Source: Pseudomonadota bacterium (GTDB taxonomy: Bacteria; Pseudomonadota; Alphaproteobacteria; Acetobacterales; Acetobacteraceae). From it: 7,232 bases of DNA. The notes under the pieces are model-generated. The model worked only from the letters and a program-made list of their open reading frames with translations. It did not search any database and was not told the origin of the DNA. A program made the translations under genes and the position numbers. The stretch lies in assembly GCA_021826565.1 (NCBI GenBank), contig JAKAZJ010000090.1, positions 1 to 7,232 on the forward strand. Direction: 5' to 3'. How positions within the stretch are numbered: position 1 is the stretch's first letter; each line of letters starts with the position of its first letter. Below, piece after piece: positions 1 through 7,232 of the stretch.

Positions 1-144
1 CATTGTCCGGAACATGCGCGTACCGAACATCCACTCGTGCAGTTCCCGCCCGCGCTTGCCGAGCGGATTCTCAAGACTTTGCTCAGGCCCTACTCCGAAA
101 CCGTCGAGCGAGATCGAAAAGCCTGCAACGCGCACTTTCGTCAT
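1..144 (-). CDS. Dihydrofolate reductase family (RibD C-terminal-like) protein, 5' part only
   Basis: Reading the minus strand from the ATG at 144 gives 48 codons without a stop, running off the left edge. The protein begins MTKVRVAGFSISLDGFG and continues GPEQSLENPLGKRG, then HEWMFGTRMFR. The opening beta strand followed by S-(I/V)-S-L-D-G-(F/Y) and a GPxQSL(E/D)NPLG segment is typical of the dihydrofolate reductase-like / RibD C-terminal family (YwjB/YyaP type), putative NAD(P)H-dependent reductases whose substrate is usually unknown. The start at 144 is preferred because GGAAGGG (151-157) lies six bases upstream. An in-frame ATG at 159 would add five residues but its purine-rich GGAAGAG abuts the codon. 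GC is about 58% by hand count, below the neighbouring genes, and codons such as GTA, AGT and CTT occur. It lies downstream of guaA in the same direction but after a 156-base spacer, so separate transcription is plausible. The true function is not determinable here. Confidence 0.82.
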   Translation of the reverse strand, partial: MTKVRVAGFSISLDGFGVGPEQSLENPLGKRGRELHEWMFGTRMFRTM

Positions 145-150
145 GACGAA

Positions 151-157
151 CCCTTCC
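151..157 (-). promoter_or_regulatory. Ribosome binding site deciding the start of the reductase-like gene
   Basis: On the minus strand this reads GGAAGGG, six bases before the ATG at 144. It is the clearest Shine-Dalgarno match in the window. It lies inside the first codons that would be used from the alternative ATG at 159, which favours 144 as the start. Confidence 0.6.
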
Positions 158-210
158 ATCTCTTCCGGGATTGACAATCAGGGCAATACCTATCCTTACT
201 AGGCCCATGA

Positions 211-239
211 CGATAGGCGGCGACCATCAGCCTCTATCG
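211..239. repeat. Imperfect inverted repeat in the spacer after guaA
   Basis: On the plus strand CGATAGGC (211-218) is mirrored by GCCTCTATCG (230-239). Six outer pairs are perfect and two inner pairs form if a two-base bulge is allowed. No T run follows on either strand, so it is not a good intrinsic terminator. It lies in the roughly 52% GC spacer between the guaA stop and the reductase-like start, the position where an operator for the downstream gene could sit. I could not identify convincing -35 and -10 boxes on the minus strand in this spacer (145-300). Confidence 0.35.
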
Positions 240-300
240 ATGCACTTAAATTACGCTTGAGCATTCCAAGACCGCCGATACCCGCCTTATTTGCTTCCCC

Positions 301-1872
301 TCACTCCCACTCGATCGTCCCCGGCGGCTTGCTGGTGATATCGTACGTCACCCGGTTGATCCCGCGCACCTCATTGACGATCCGTCCCGCCACGCGCGCC
401 AGGAACGCCGGTTCGAACGGATACACATCCGCCGTCATCCCATCCGTGGACGTCACGGCGCGCAGCGCGCAGGCGTGATCGTAGCTACGCCCGTCGCCCA
501 TCACGCCCACGGTACGCACCGGCAGCAGCACCGCGAAGGCCTGCCAGATCGCGTCGTACAACCCGGCGGCGCGGATCTCCTCCAGATAGATCGCATCCGC
601 CCGGCGCAGGATCGCAAGTTTCTCGCGCGTGATCGCACCCGGGATGCGGATCGCCAGCCCCGGACCGGGAAACGGATGGCGCCCCACGATCGCATCGGGA
701 ATCCCGAGTGTCCGGCCCAGCGCGCGCACTTCATCCTTGAACAGCGACCGCAGCGGCTCGACCAGCTGCATCCGCATCCGTTCCGGCAGGCCGCCCACAT
801 TGTGGTGGGACTTGATGGTGACGGAAGGCCCGCCCGACGGCGCCGCGGATTCGATCACGTCCGGATACAGCGTCCCCTGGGCCAGATAGTCGGCGCCGCC
901 CAGGCGGGCCGCCTCCTCCTCGAATACCTCGATGAACAGCCGGCCGATCGTCTTGCGTTTCGTTTCCGGGTCGGTCACCCCGTCCAGCGCGTTCAGGAAC
1001 AGCTCCGACGCATCGCGGTGGATCAGGCGGATGTTGAACCGGTCTCGGAAGGTGGCCACCACTTCCTCGGCTTCGGCCTGCCGCAGCAGGCCGTGATCGA
1101 CGAAGATGCAGCTCAGCTGATCGCCGATCGCCGCGTGGATCAGCACCGCGGCGACCGCACTGTCCACGCCGCCGGACAGACCGCAGATCACCCGGCCCGA
1201 GCCGACCTGGGCGCGAATGCGGGCGATCTCGGCGGTGCGGAAATTCGCCATCGTCCAGGTCCCCGGCAGGCCGGCGACGTGACGCAGGAAATTGCCCAGC
1301 AGCGCGGCGCCATGCGGGGTGTGCACCACCTCGGGGTGGAATTGCAGGCCATAGAAGCGGCGCGTGTCGTCGGCAATCGCGGCGAACGGCGCGCCCGGGC
1401 TGGACGCCACCGCGCGGAACCCCGGGGGCAGGCTGGTCACGCGGTCGCCGTGGCTCATCCACACCTGCTCGCGCGCGCCACGCGGCCAGACGCCGGCGAA
1501 CAGCGCGCAGTCATCGGTCACGTCCACCAGCGCGCGGCCGAACTCCCGATGCGCGTGCGGCTCCACCGCGCCGCCCAGCTGGTGGCACAGCAGCTGCTCC
1601 CCGTAGCAGATTCCCAGCACCGGGATGCCGAGCTCGAACACCGCGGGCGGGGCCAGCGGCGCACCCGGTTCGTGGACCGAGGCCGGTCCGCCGGACAGGA
1701 TGATTGCGCCTGGCCGCCACGCGGCGATCCGCGCGGGATCGGCGCTATAGGGCCAGATCTCGGAATACACCCCGGCTTCGCGCAGCCGTCGGGCGATCAA
1801 CTGAGTGACCTGGGAACCGAAATCCAGGATCAGGGCGCGGTGCGGGGCTGCCTCCGCCGCGGAATCGGGCAT
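301..1872 (-). CDS. guaA: GMP synthase (glutamine-hydrolysing)
   Basis: Converts XMP to GMP with ATP and the amide nitrogen of glutamine, the last step of de novo GMP synthesis, in the cytosol. The 523 residues match the normal length of the single-chain enzyme. Residues ~12-200 are the class I glutamine amidotransferase: LDFGSQ near the start, nucleophile Cys89 in GICYG, and His179 and Glu181 in QFHPE. Residues ~208-400 are the ATP pyrophosphatase domain with the P-loop SGGVDS (233-238). The C-terminal dimerisation domain contains [10 protein letters not shown] (398-407) and ends with [13 protein letters not shown], the conserved family terminus. One mild oddity is GICYGEQ, where Gln or Met more often follows the second Gly. 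The ATG at 1872 is the only usable start seen in this frame; its Shine-Dalgarno is weak. It starts 60 bases after the argF stop with no terminator between, so co-transcription with argD-argF is possible. An alternative identity is very unlikely. Confidence 0.98.
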   Translation of the reverse strand: MPDSAAEAAPHRALILDFGSQVTQLIARRLREAGVYSEIWPYSADPARIAAWRPGAIILSGGPASVHEPGAPLAPPAVFELGIPVLGICYGEQLLCHQLGGAVEPHAHREFGRALVDVTDDCALFAGVWPRGAREQVWMSHGDRVTSLPPGFRAVASSPGAPFAAIADDTRRFYGLQFHPEVVHTPHGAALLGNFLRHVAGLPGTWTMANFRTAEIARIRAQVGSGRVICGLSGGVDSAVAAVLIHAAIGDQLSCIFVDHGLLRQAEAEEVVATFRDRFNIRLIHRDASELFLNALDGVTDPETKRKTIGRLFIEVFEEEAARLGGADYLAQGTLYPDVIESAAPSGGPSVTIKSHHNVGGLPERMRMQLVEPLRSLFKDEVRALGRTLGIPDAIVGRHPFPGPGLAIRIPGAITREKLAILRRADAIYLEEIRAAGLYDAIWQAFAVLLPVRTVGVMGDGRSYDHACALRAVTSTDGMTADVYPFEPAFLARVAGRIVNEVRGINRVTYDITSKPPGTIEWE

Positions 1873-1932
1873 GGTGGGTCCGGTCGGAATGGTTGCCGGC
1901 AGGTGGCATGGTGCCCCCGGCTTGGCAAGGGG

Positions 1933-2879
<947 letters not shown>

Positions 2880-2883
<4 letters not shown>

Positions 2884-4070
2884 GCCGAGGCTTTCAGCGC
2901 CCCCGCCACGTGGCGGGCGGCGCGGTCCAGCATCTCCAACGCCGCGTCCACATCCGCCGCGGTGACCACCAGCGGCGGAGCAAGGCGCAGCGTGTTCTCC
3001 CCGGCGGTGATCGCCAGCAGGCCCTCGGCCACGCAGGCGGCCTGCACCTCGCCCTGCGGCGGGATGCAGCCCAGGGCCTGAAGCAGCCCCTGGCCGCGGG
3101 CTTCTGTGAACACGGTGGGATAGTCGCGCGCGATCCGTTCCGTCCCCGCGCGCAGCTGGGCGCCGCGGGCAAGGACGTTGTCCAGGAACCCCGGCGACAG
3201 GATCACGTCCAGCACCGCGTTGCCGGCGGCGGCAGCAAGCGGATTGCCGCCATAGGTGCTGCCATGCGTGCCGGGTTTCATGTGCACGGCGACGGCTTCC
3301 TTCGCCAGCACGGCGCCGAGCGGGAAGCCGCCGGCGATCCCTTTCGCCAGCGACATCACGTCCGGCGCGATGCCCGCCCATTCATGCGCGAACAGCTTGC
3401 CGGTGCGCCCCATGCCGGACTGCACCTCATCCATGCCCAGGATCAGGCCGAATTCGTCGCAGACGGCACGGAGTTCCTGCAGGAAGCGCGGATCGGCCGG
3501 GCGCACGCCGCCCTCACCCTGGATCGGTTCGACGATGATGCCGGCGGTGCCGGGGCCGATCGCGTTGCGTACCGCGTTCATGTTGTTGAACGGGACGTGA
3601 TCGAACCCTTCCACCACCGGGCCGAACCCGGCCAGGTATTTGGCGTTGCCGGTAGCCGCCAGCGTGCCCAGGGTACGGCCGTGGAACGCACCTTCGAAGC
3701 AGATGATGCGGTAGCGTTCCGGCTTGCCGGTTTCCGCCATCGCCTTGCGGATCATCTTGATCATGCCCTCGTTCGCTTCCGCGCCCGAGTTGCAGAAGAA
3801 CACGCTGTCGGCGAACGACGCCGCGACCAGCCGCGCGGCCAGGCGTTCGGCGCCCGGGATGCGATACAGGTTGGAAACATGCATCACCTTGTGCGCCTGC
3901 TCGGCGATCGCGTCGGCCAGATGCCGGTTGCCGTGACCCAGCGAGGCGGTGGCGATCCCGGAGCCGAAATCGAGGTATCGTCGCCCGTCCACCGACACCA
4001 GCCAGGCGCCTTCGCCCCGCTCGAAAGCGAGGTCGGCACGGGCGTAGTTCGGCATCAGGGCGGAGATCAT
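2880..4070 (-). CDS. argD: Acetylornithine aminotransferase
   Basis: A PLP-dependent class III aminotransferase that makes N-acetylornithine from N-acetylglutamate semialdehyde and glutamate; family members often also act on N-succinyl-diaminopimelate pathway intermediates (DapC activity). From the ATG at 4070 the protein has 396 residues, normal for the family. The N-terminus [19 protein letters not shown] resembles alphaproteobacterial homologues. NSGAEANE (94-101) contacts the cofactor phosphate, FEGAFHGRT (125-133) follows, Asp214 in MDEVQSG pairs with the PLP ring nitrogen, and Lys243 in LAKGIAGG is the Schiff-base lysine. [10 protein letters not shown] follows. An upstream in-frame start at 4118 would add 16 residues lacking family character and would run into the leader hairpin. 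Ribosome-binding signals are poor: AAGG lies 12 bases upstream (4083-4086) and AAGGA only one base upstream, so the ATG at 4055 remains a weaker alternative. The stop overlaps the argF GTG. Confidence 0.96.
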
Positions 4071-4099
4071 GTCCTTGGGTGACCTTGGTTGGTTGCTTC

Positions 4100-4141
4100 C
4101 CCCGGATCGCCCTGGCACGGGGATCCGCTCCAGGTCCGGGG
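4100..4141 (-). promoter_or_regulatory. Interrupted hairpin in the argD leader
   Basis: TCCGGGG (4135-4141) pairs with CCCCGGA (4100-4106) and the adjoining CCAGG (4130-4134) pairs with CCTGG (4111-4115). This gives 12 base pairs interrupted by a four-base bulge (4107-4110) and closed by a 14-base loop in which CGG and CCG can pair again. It ends 29 bases before the argD ATG. No T run follows on either strand, so it is not a standard intrinsic terminator. It may be a leader structure, an RNA-processing or stability element, or a REP-like palindrome. The pairing is seen in the sequence; any role is inference. Confidence 0.5.
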
Positions 4142-4144
4142 AAA

Positions 4145-4162
4145 CCGCGATTGTTGACGCGG
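4145..4162. repeat. Small inverted repeat between the ACT-domain gene and argD
   Basis: CCGCG (4145-4149) and CGCGG (4158-4162) flank the eight bases ATTGTTGA. It lies beside the larger argD leader hairpin and 14 bases downstream of the ACT-gene stop. It could be a protein-binding site or part of the 3' end structure of the ACT transcript. A five-pair stem in G/C-rich DNA can arise by chance. Confidence 0.3.
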
Positions 4163-4175
4163 TCCGCCGGTGCGG

Positions 4176-4463
4176 TCAAGCCGCGCGCGCTTCCTGTTCC
4201 GGCAGAACCCGGTTGACGCGGCGAACCCCGACGATCTGACGCAAATTGCCTTCCACCAGGGCGATCTCATGCGCGGGCATCGCGCTCAGCGCGATCTCCA
4301 CATGCATCAGCGCGGCGGTACGATGCGCCCACATGCGATCCGGCGTCAGATCGCGCTTGGCGAACGGGAGCAGAAGCCGGGGCAGCAGCCCCGGTTCGGC
4401 GTCGGCATCAAGGAAAAATCGAACCGGCTGACACGCCACGGGCGCGGCCTGATGATCGGACAT
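4176..4463 (-). CDS. Small free-standing ACT-like domain protein
   Basis: A 95-residue protein with no signal peptide or membrane segment. Its layout fits one beta-alpha-beta-beta-alpha-beta ACT fold: a strand VRFFLDA (14-20), the turn AEPGLL (22-27) with the Pro-Gly seen where ACT helices begin, helix to ~36, strands ~39-47 and ~50-59, helix ~63-77, and a last strand in GVRRVNRVL. This resembles the small regulatory subunit of acetolactate synthase and other amino-acid-binding ACT domains, though no catalytic partner such as ilvB is visible here. The segment NLRQIVGVRRV is a typical final helix-strand. The start ATG at 4463 has GGAG 12 bases upstream, which can fold onto CTCC three bases later. 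It lies between rpoC and argD; the 105-base gap to argD makes an operon possible but unproven. The ligand is unknown. The family is recognised from fold pattern only, so the domain call is moderate while the coding call is good. Confidence 0.75.
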   Translation of the reverse strand: MSDHQAAPVACQPVRFFLDADAEPGLLPRLLLPFAKRDLTPDRMWAHRTAALMHVEIALSAMPAHEIALVEGNLRQIVGVRRVNRVLPEQEARAA

Positions 4464-4490
4464 GGGGGGAGGAACTCCGGACGCGAGGGG

Positions 4491-4509
4491 AAAAAGCGGG
4501 GAAACCCCG
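4491..4509 (-). terminator. Short hairpin with T run, candidate intrinsic terminator before the ACT gene
   Basis: On the minus strand CGGGG and CCCCG close a three-base loop TTT (4509-4497), followed after one C by five Ts (4495-4491). Stem length is modest. It lies between the rpoC stop and the ACT-gene start, 27 bases before that ATG. Its 5' arm shares four bases with the stronger upstream hairpin at 4506-4527, so only one of the two can form fully at a time. Confidence 0.5.
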
Positions 4510-4527
4510 GCTGCTCAGGCAGCCGGG
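4506..4527 (-). promoter_or_regulatory. Perfect nine-pair hairpin overlapping the terminator-like stem
   Basis: CCCGGCTGC (4506-4514) and GCAGCCGGG (4519-4527) are exact reverse complements around a four-base loop. On the minus strand it precedes the T-run hairpin and competes with it for bases 4506-4509. It may be the main stem of an extended rpoC terminator, with the T run about 11 bases away, or an anti-terminator arm. The structure itself is certain from the sequence; the role is not. Confidence 0.6.
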
Positions 4528-4602
4528 CCGCTAATTCGGATCGCAGAGGTCCGGAAATTGTCCATCTCAGGCAGGATAGGACGAAACCGGTCTGGAGGGG
4601 AA

Positions 4603-4624
4603 GGGGGGCGTGGAAACGCCCCCC
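4603..4624 (-). terminator. G/C-rich hairpin just after rpoC
   Basis: Nine exact pairs, GGGGGGCGT (4603-4611) with ACGCCCCCC (4616-4624), enclose a four-base loop. It starts eight bases after the rpoC stop in transcription order and follows a run of nine Gs on the minus strand. The downstream bases TTCCCCTCC form only a poor T tract, so it may act as a weak terminator or as a 3' end stabiliser, with the hairpins at 4491-4527 as a second element. Confidence 0.55.
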
Positions 4625-4632
4625 CCCTTGTC

Positions 4633-7232
4633 TCACTCCGCCGCGTCTTCCAGCGCCGGCTGGGCGTCGGTGCCCAATGTGCGCTGATCGCGCCCGGCCG
4701 CGATCGCGCGCATCCGGCTCATGACCGAGCCGGTGCCGGCCGGGATCAGCCGGCCCACGATCACGTTCTCCTTCAGCCCCATCAGATGGTCCACCTTGCC
4801 GGCGGTCGCGGCTTCGGTCAGCACCCGCGTCGTTTCCTGGAACGAGGCGGCCGAGATGAAGCTGCTGGTCTGCAGGCTGGCCTTGGTGATGCCTTGCAGC
4901 ACCGGCATCGCCACCGCGGGCCGGTCGTCGCCGGTCAGCTTGTTGTTGACCGCGTCGAATTCGGTGCGGTCCACCTGCTCGCCGATCAAGAAAGTGGTAT
5001 CGCCCGCATCCATGATCTCCACCTTCTGCAACATCTGGCGGACGATCACTTCGATATGCTTGTCGTTGATCTTCACGCCCTGGAGCCGATAGACGTCCTG
5101 GATTTCGTTCACCAGGTAATCGGACAGAGCCTCCACGCCCAGCACTTTCAGGATGTCGTGCGGCACGCGCGGCCCATCGACCAGCGGATCGCCCTGGCGG
5201 ACGAAATCGCCTTCCTGCACCGAGATATGCTTGCCCTTCGGGATCAGGTACTCGGTCTCCTCGCCGGTTTCGTCGTTCTTCACGACGATGCGGCGCTTGG
5301 CCTTGTAGTCCTTGCCGAACTCCACCTGGCCGTCATTCTCGGCGATCACCGCGTGGTCCTTCGGGCGGCGGGCCTCGAACAGCTCGGCCACGCGCGGCAG
5401 ACCGCCGGTGATGTCGCGGGTCTTGCTGCCCTCGCGCGGGATGCGCGCCAGCACGTCGCCGGCCGCCACCTGGGCGCCGTTATCGACCGAAAGGATCGAG
5501 TCCGGCGCCAGGAAGTAGCGCGCGTCGCTGCCGCCGGGCAGCCGCACCACCTCCCCCTTGGCGTCCTTCAGTTGCAGGCGCGGGCGCAGATCGATCGATT
5601 TCGCGCCCTGCTTGTAGTCCACCACGACCTTGGAGGTCAGGCCGGTGACTTCGTCCATACGCTCGACCAGGGTGATGCCCTCGATCAGGTCGAGATATTC
5701 CACCTTGCCGTTCTGCTCGGTGATGATCGGCAGCGTGTACGGATCCCATTCCGCCAGCTTCTGCCCGCGCGAGACCGCCTGCGCGTCATCGGCCAGCAGC
5801 CGCGCGCCATAGGGCACGCGGAAACGGGCGCGCTCACGGCCCTTGTCGTCGGTCAGTACCATCTCGCAGTTGCGGCTCATCACCACCGGCACGCCCTGGC
5901 TGTTGGTGACGACGTTGCGGTTGCGGATCGTGACCTTGCCCTCGTGGCTGGCTTCCACCGAGGATTGTTCGGCGCCCCGCTGCGCCGCGCCGCCGATGTG
6001 GAAGGTGCGCATCGTGAGCTGTGTTCCCGGCTCACCGATCGACTGCGCGGCGATCACGCCCACCGCCTCACCGATATTGACCGGCGTGCCGCGGGCGAGA
6101 TCGCGCCCGTAGCAATGCGCGCACACGCCGACCTTTGCCTCGCAGGTCAGCACCGAGCGGATACGCGCCGTTTCCACCGCCGCCTTGTCGATCTGATCGG
6201 CGGCTTCTTCCTCGATCAACGTGTTGCGCGCGACCAGGATCTGGCCGGTGGCGGGATCGATGATGTCCTCGGCCGCGGTGCGGCCGAGCGTGCGTTCGGC
6301 CAGCGACGAGACGACCTCACCGCCGTCCATCACCGCGCGCACGGTCAGGCCGCGCTCGGTGCCGCAGTCGATCTCCACGATGATGCAGTCCTGCGCGACA
6401 TCCACAAGCCGCCGCGTGAGATAGCCGGAGTTGGCGGTCTTCAACGCCGTATCCGCCAGCCCCTTGCGTGCGCCATGGGTGGAGTTGAAATACTCCAGAA
6501 CCGACAGGCCTTCCTTGAAATTGGCGATGATCGGCTGCTCGATGATCTCGCCGGACGGCTTGGCCATCAGCCCGCGCATCCCCGCCAGCTGACGCATCTG
6601 CGCCGGCGAGCCGCGCGCGCCGGAATGGCTCATCATCCACACCGAGTTGATCGGCCGGCCGAGCTCCTGGCGGCTGATCTCCTTCATCATCGCCCCGGCG
6701 ACCTCGTCCGTGCAGCGCGACCAGGCGTCCACCACCTTGTTGTAGCGTTCGCCGGAAGTAATCAGGCCTTCCTGGTATTGCTGCTCGAACTCTTTCACTT
6801 CGCCCTGGGTGCGACGGATCAGCTCGGGCTTCTCGGTCGGGATGATCATGTCATCCTTGCCGAACGAGATTCCCGCCTTCGCCGCCTGGCCGAAGCCGAG
6901 GCCCATCATGCGGTCGGCGAAGATCACGCATTCCTTCTGACCGCAATGGCGATACACCACGTCGATCACGTCGGACACGTTCTTCTTGGTCAACTGCCGG
7001 TTGACCAGCGAGAACGGCACGTCCGGATGCTTGGGCAGGATCTGCCCGACCATCATCCGTCCCGGCGTGGTCACGACCACCTGCTGACGCAGATTGCCGT
7101 TCGCGTCCATCGTCTCGATGCGGCCCTTGATCTTGTGATGCAAGGTGATGGCGCGAGCATGGAGCGCGTGCTCCAGCTCACCCATCGTGCCGAAGGCCGG
7201 TGCGTCGGCATCGGCCACGGTGGCGAATTCCG
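4633..7232 (-). CDS. rpoC: RNA polymerase beta' subunit, C-terminal part (gene cut by the right edge)
   Basis: Catalytic beta' subunit of DNA-dependent RNA polymerase. About 865 codons are visible, roughly the last 60% of a normal ~1400-residue chain; the frame stays open to the edge (Glu-Phe-Ala-Thr precede the GTG at 7218), so that GTG is internal and not a start. Counting that Val as residue 1: the bridge helix is ~229-267 (ANFKEGL to ANSGYL); the second zinc site has Cys285, Cys359, Cys366 and Cys369 ([11 protein letters not shown]), all four present; the trigger loop is in [11 protein letters not shown] with Met403, Arg404 and His407. The trigger-loop insertion typical of proteobacteria follows (~430-610), then [18 protein letters not shown], the conserved [15 protein letters not shown] and the terminal [14 protein letters not shown]. 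No damage or frameshift is seen. The C-terminal tail after GTG is short and acidic at its end. The rpoB gene is expected beyond the right edge. The next gene here is the ACT-domain gene, not rpsL. Confidence 0.99.
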   Translation of the reverse strand, partial: EFATVADADAPAFGTMGELEHALHARAITLHHKIKGRIETMDANGNLRQQVVVTTPGRMMVGQILPKHPDVPFSLVNRQLTKKNVSDVIDVVYRHCGQKECVIFADRMMGLGFGQAAKAGISFGKDDMIIPTEKPELIRRTQGEVKEFEQQYQEGLITSGERYNKVVDAWSRCTDEVAGAMMKEISRQELGRPINSVWMMSHSGARGSPAQMRQLAGMRGLMAKPSGEIIEQPIIANFKEGLSVLEYFNSTHGARKGLADTALKTANSGYLTRRLVDVAQDCIIVEIDCGTERGLTVRAVMDGGEVVSSLAERTLGRTAAEDIIDPATGQILVARNTLIEEEAADQIDKAAVETARIRSVLTCEAKVGVCAHCYGRDLARGTPVNIGEAVGVIAAQSIGEPGTQLTMRTFHIGGAAQRGAEQSSVEASHEGKVTIRNRNVVTNSQGVPVVMSRNCEMVLTDDKGRERARFRVPYGARLLADDAQAVSRGQKLAEWDPYTLPIITEQNGKVEYLDLIEGITLVERMDEVTGLTSKVVVDYKQGAKSIDLRPRLQLKDAKGEVVRLPGGSDARYFLAPDSILSVDNGAQVAAGDVLARIPREGSKTRDITGGLPRVAELFEARRPKDHAVIAENDGQVEFGKDYKAKRRIVVKNDETGEETEYLIPKGKHISVQEGDFVRQGDPLVDGPRVPHDILKVLGVEALSDYLVNEIQDVYRLQGVKINDKHIEVIVRQMLQKVEIMDAGDTTFLIGEQVDRTEFDAVNNKLTGDDRPAVAMPVLQGITKASLQTSSFISAASFQETTRVLTEAATAGKVDHLMGLKENVIVGRLIPAGTGSVMSRMRAIAAGRDQRTLGTDAQPALEDAAE

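Noticed and set aside
171..200. Plus-strand promoter-like TTGACA at 171-176 with CTTACT 18 bases on
   Set aside because: The -10 match is poor and no plus-strand gene follows; a transcript would be antisense to guaA. Likely chance.
2884..3381. Upstream in-frame extension of argF
   Set aside because: The frame is open but overlaps the confidently coding argD; the added residues show no carbamoyltransferase character and the length would exceed the family norm.
4346..4636. Minus-strand frame overlapping the rpoC stop and the ACT gene
   Set aside because: It runs through the hairpins and overlaps the ACT gene in another frame; the translation is Pro/Arg/Cys-rich without a fold pattern.
4170..4724. 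Plus-strand open frame of 184 codons across the ACT gene and rpoC end
   Set aside because: It is antisense to a plausible coding gene, passes through the terminator hairpins and has no recognisable protein features.

Overview
The window looks like ordinary chromosome from a high-GC alphaproteobacterium. The coding regions are strongly G/C-rich (about two thirds by eye), the RpoC half resembles proteobacterial beta' including the insertion inside the trigger loop, and argD and argF are adjacent as in many alphaproteobacteria. The protein style and the small ACT protein fit Rhodospirillales, probably Acetobacteraceae. That family-level placement is an inference from memory of related proteins, not a search.

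All recognised genes lie on the minus strand, so the window reads right to left in transcription order. (1) 7232-4633: the C-terminal ~60% of rpoC (RNA polymerase beta'), cut by the right edge. (2) 4632-4464: an intergenic region with a G/C-rich hairpin next to the rpoC stop, then two overlapping, mutually exclusive hairpins, the second followed by a T run. This is the likely end of the rpoBC transcript. (3) 4463-4176: a small free-standing ACT-like domain protein. (4) 4175-4071: a 105-base gap with a strong interrupted hairpin just upstream of argD. (5) 4070-2880: argD. (6) 2883-1933: argF, overlapping the argD stop by four bases with a GTG start. (7) 1872-301: guaA, 60 bases after argF with no terminator seen between them. 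(8) 300-145: a lower-GC spacer. (9) 144 to the left edge: the start of a dihydrofolate reductase / RibD C-terminal-like gene, whose upstream spacer and coding part are less GC-rich than the rest.

ArgD makes N-acetylornithine and ArgF carbamoylates ornithine to citrulline, so the two form a coupled arginine module. GuaA may be read from the same transcript. The small ACT protein at the head of the module could be a ligand-sensing or regulatory partner, but nothing in the sequence shows its ligand. I found no mobile element, CRISPR array, tRNA or rRNA, and no clear evidence of a novel defence or mobile system. The most interesting parts are the RNA structures flanking the ACT gene, the ACT gene itself, and the gene order after rpoC.
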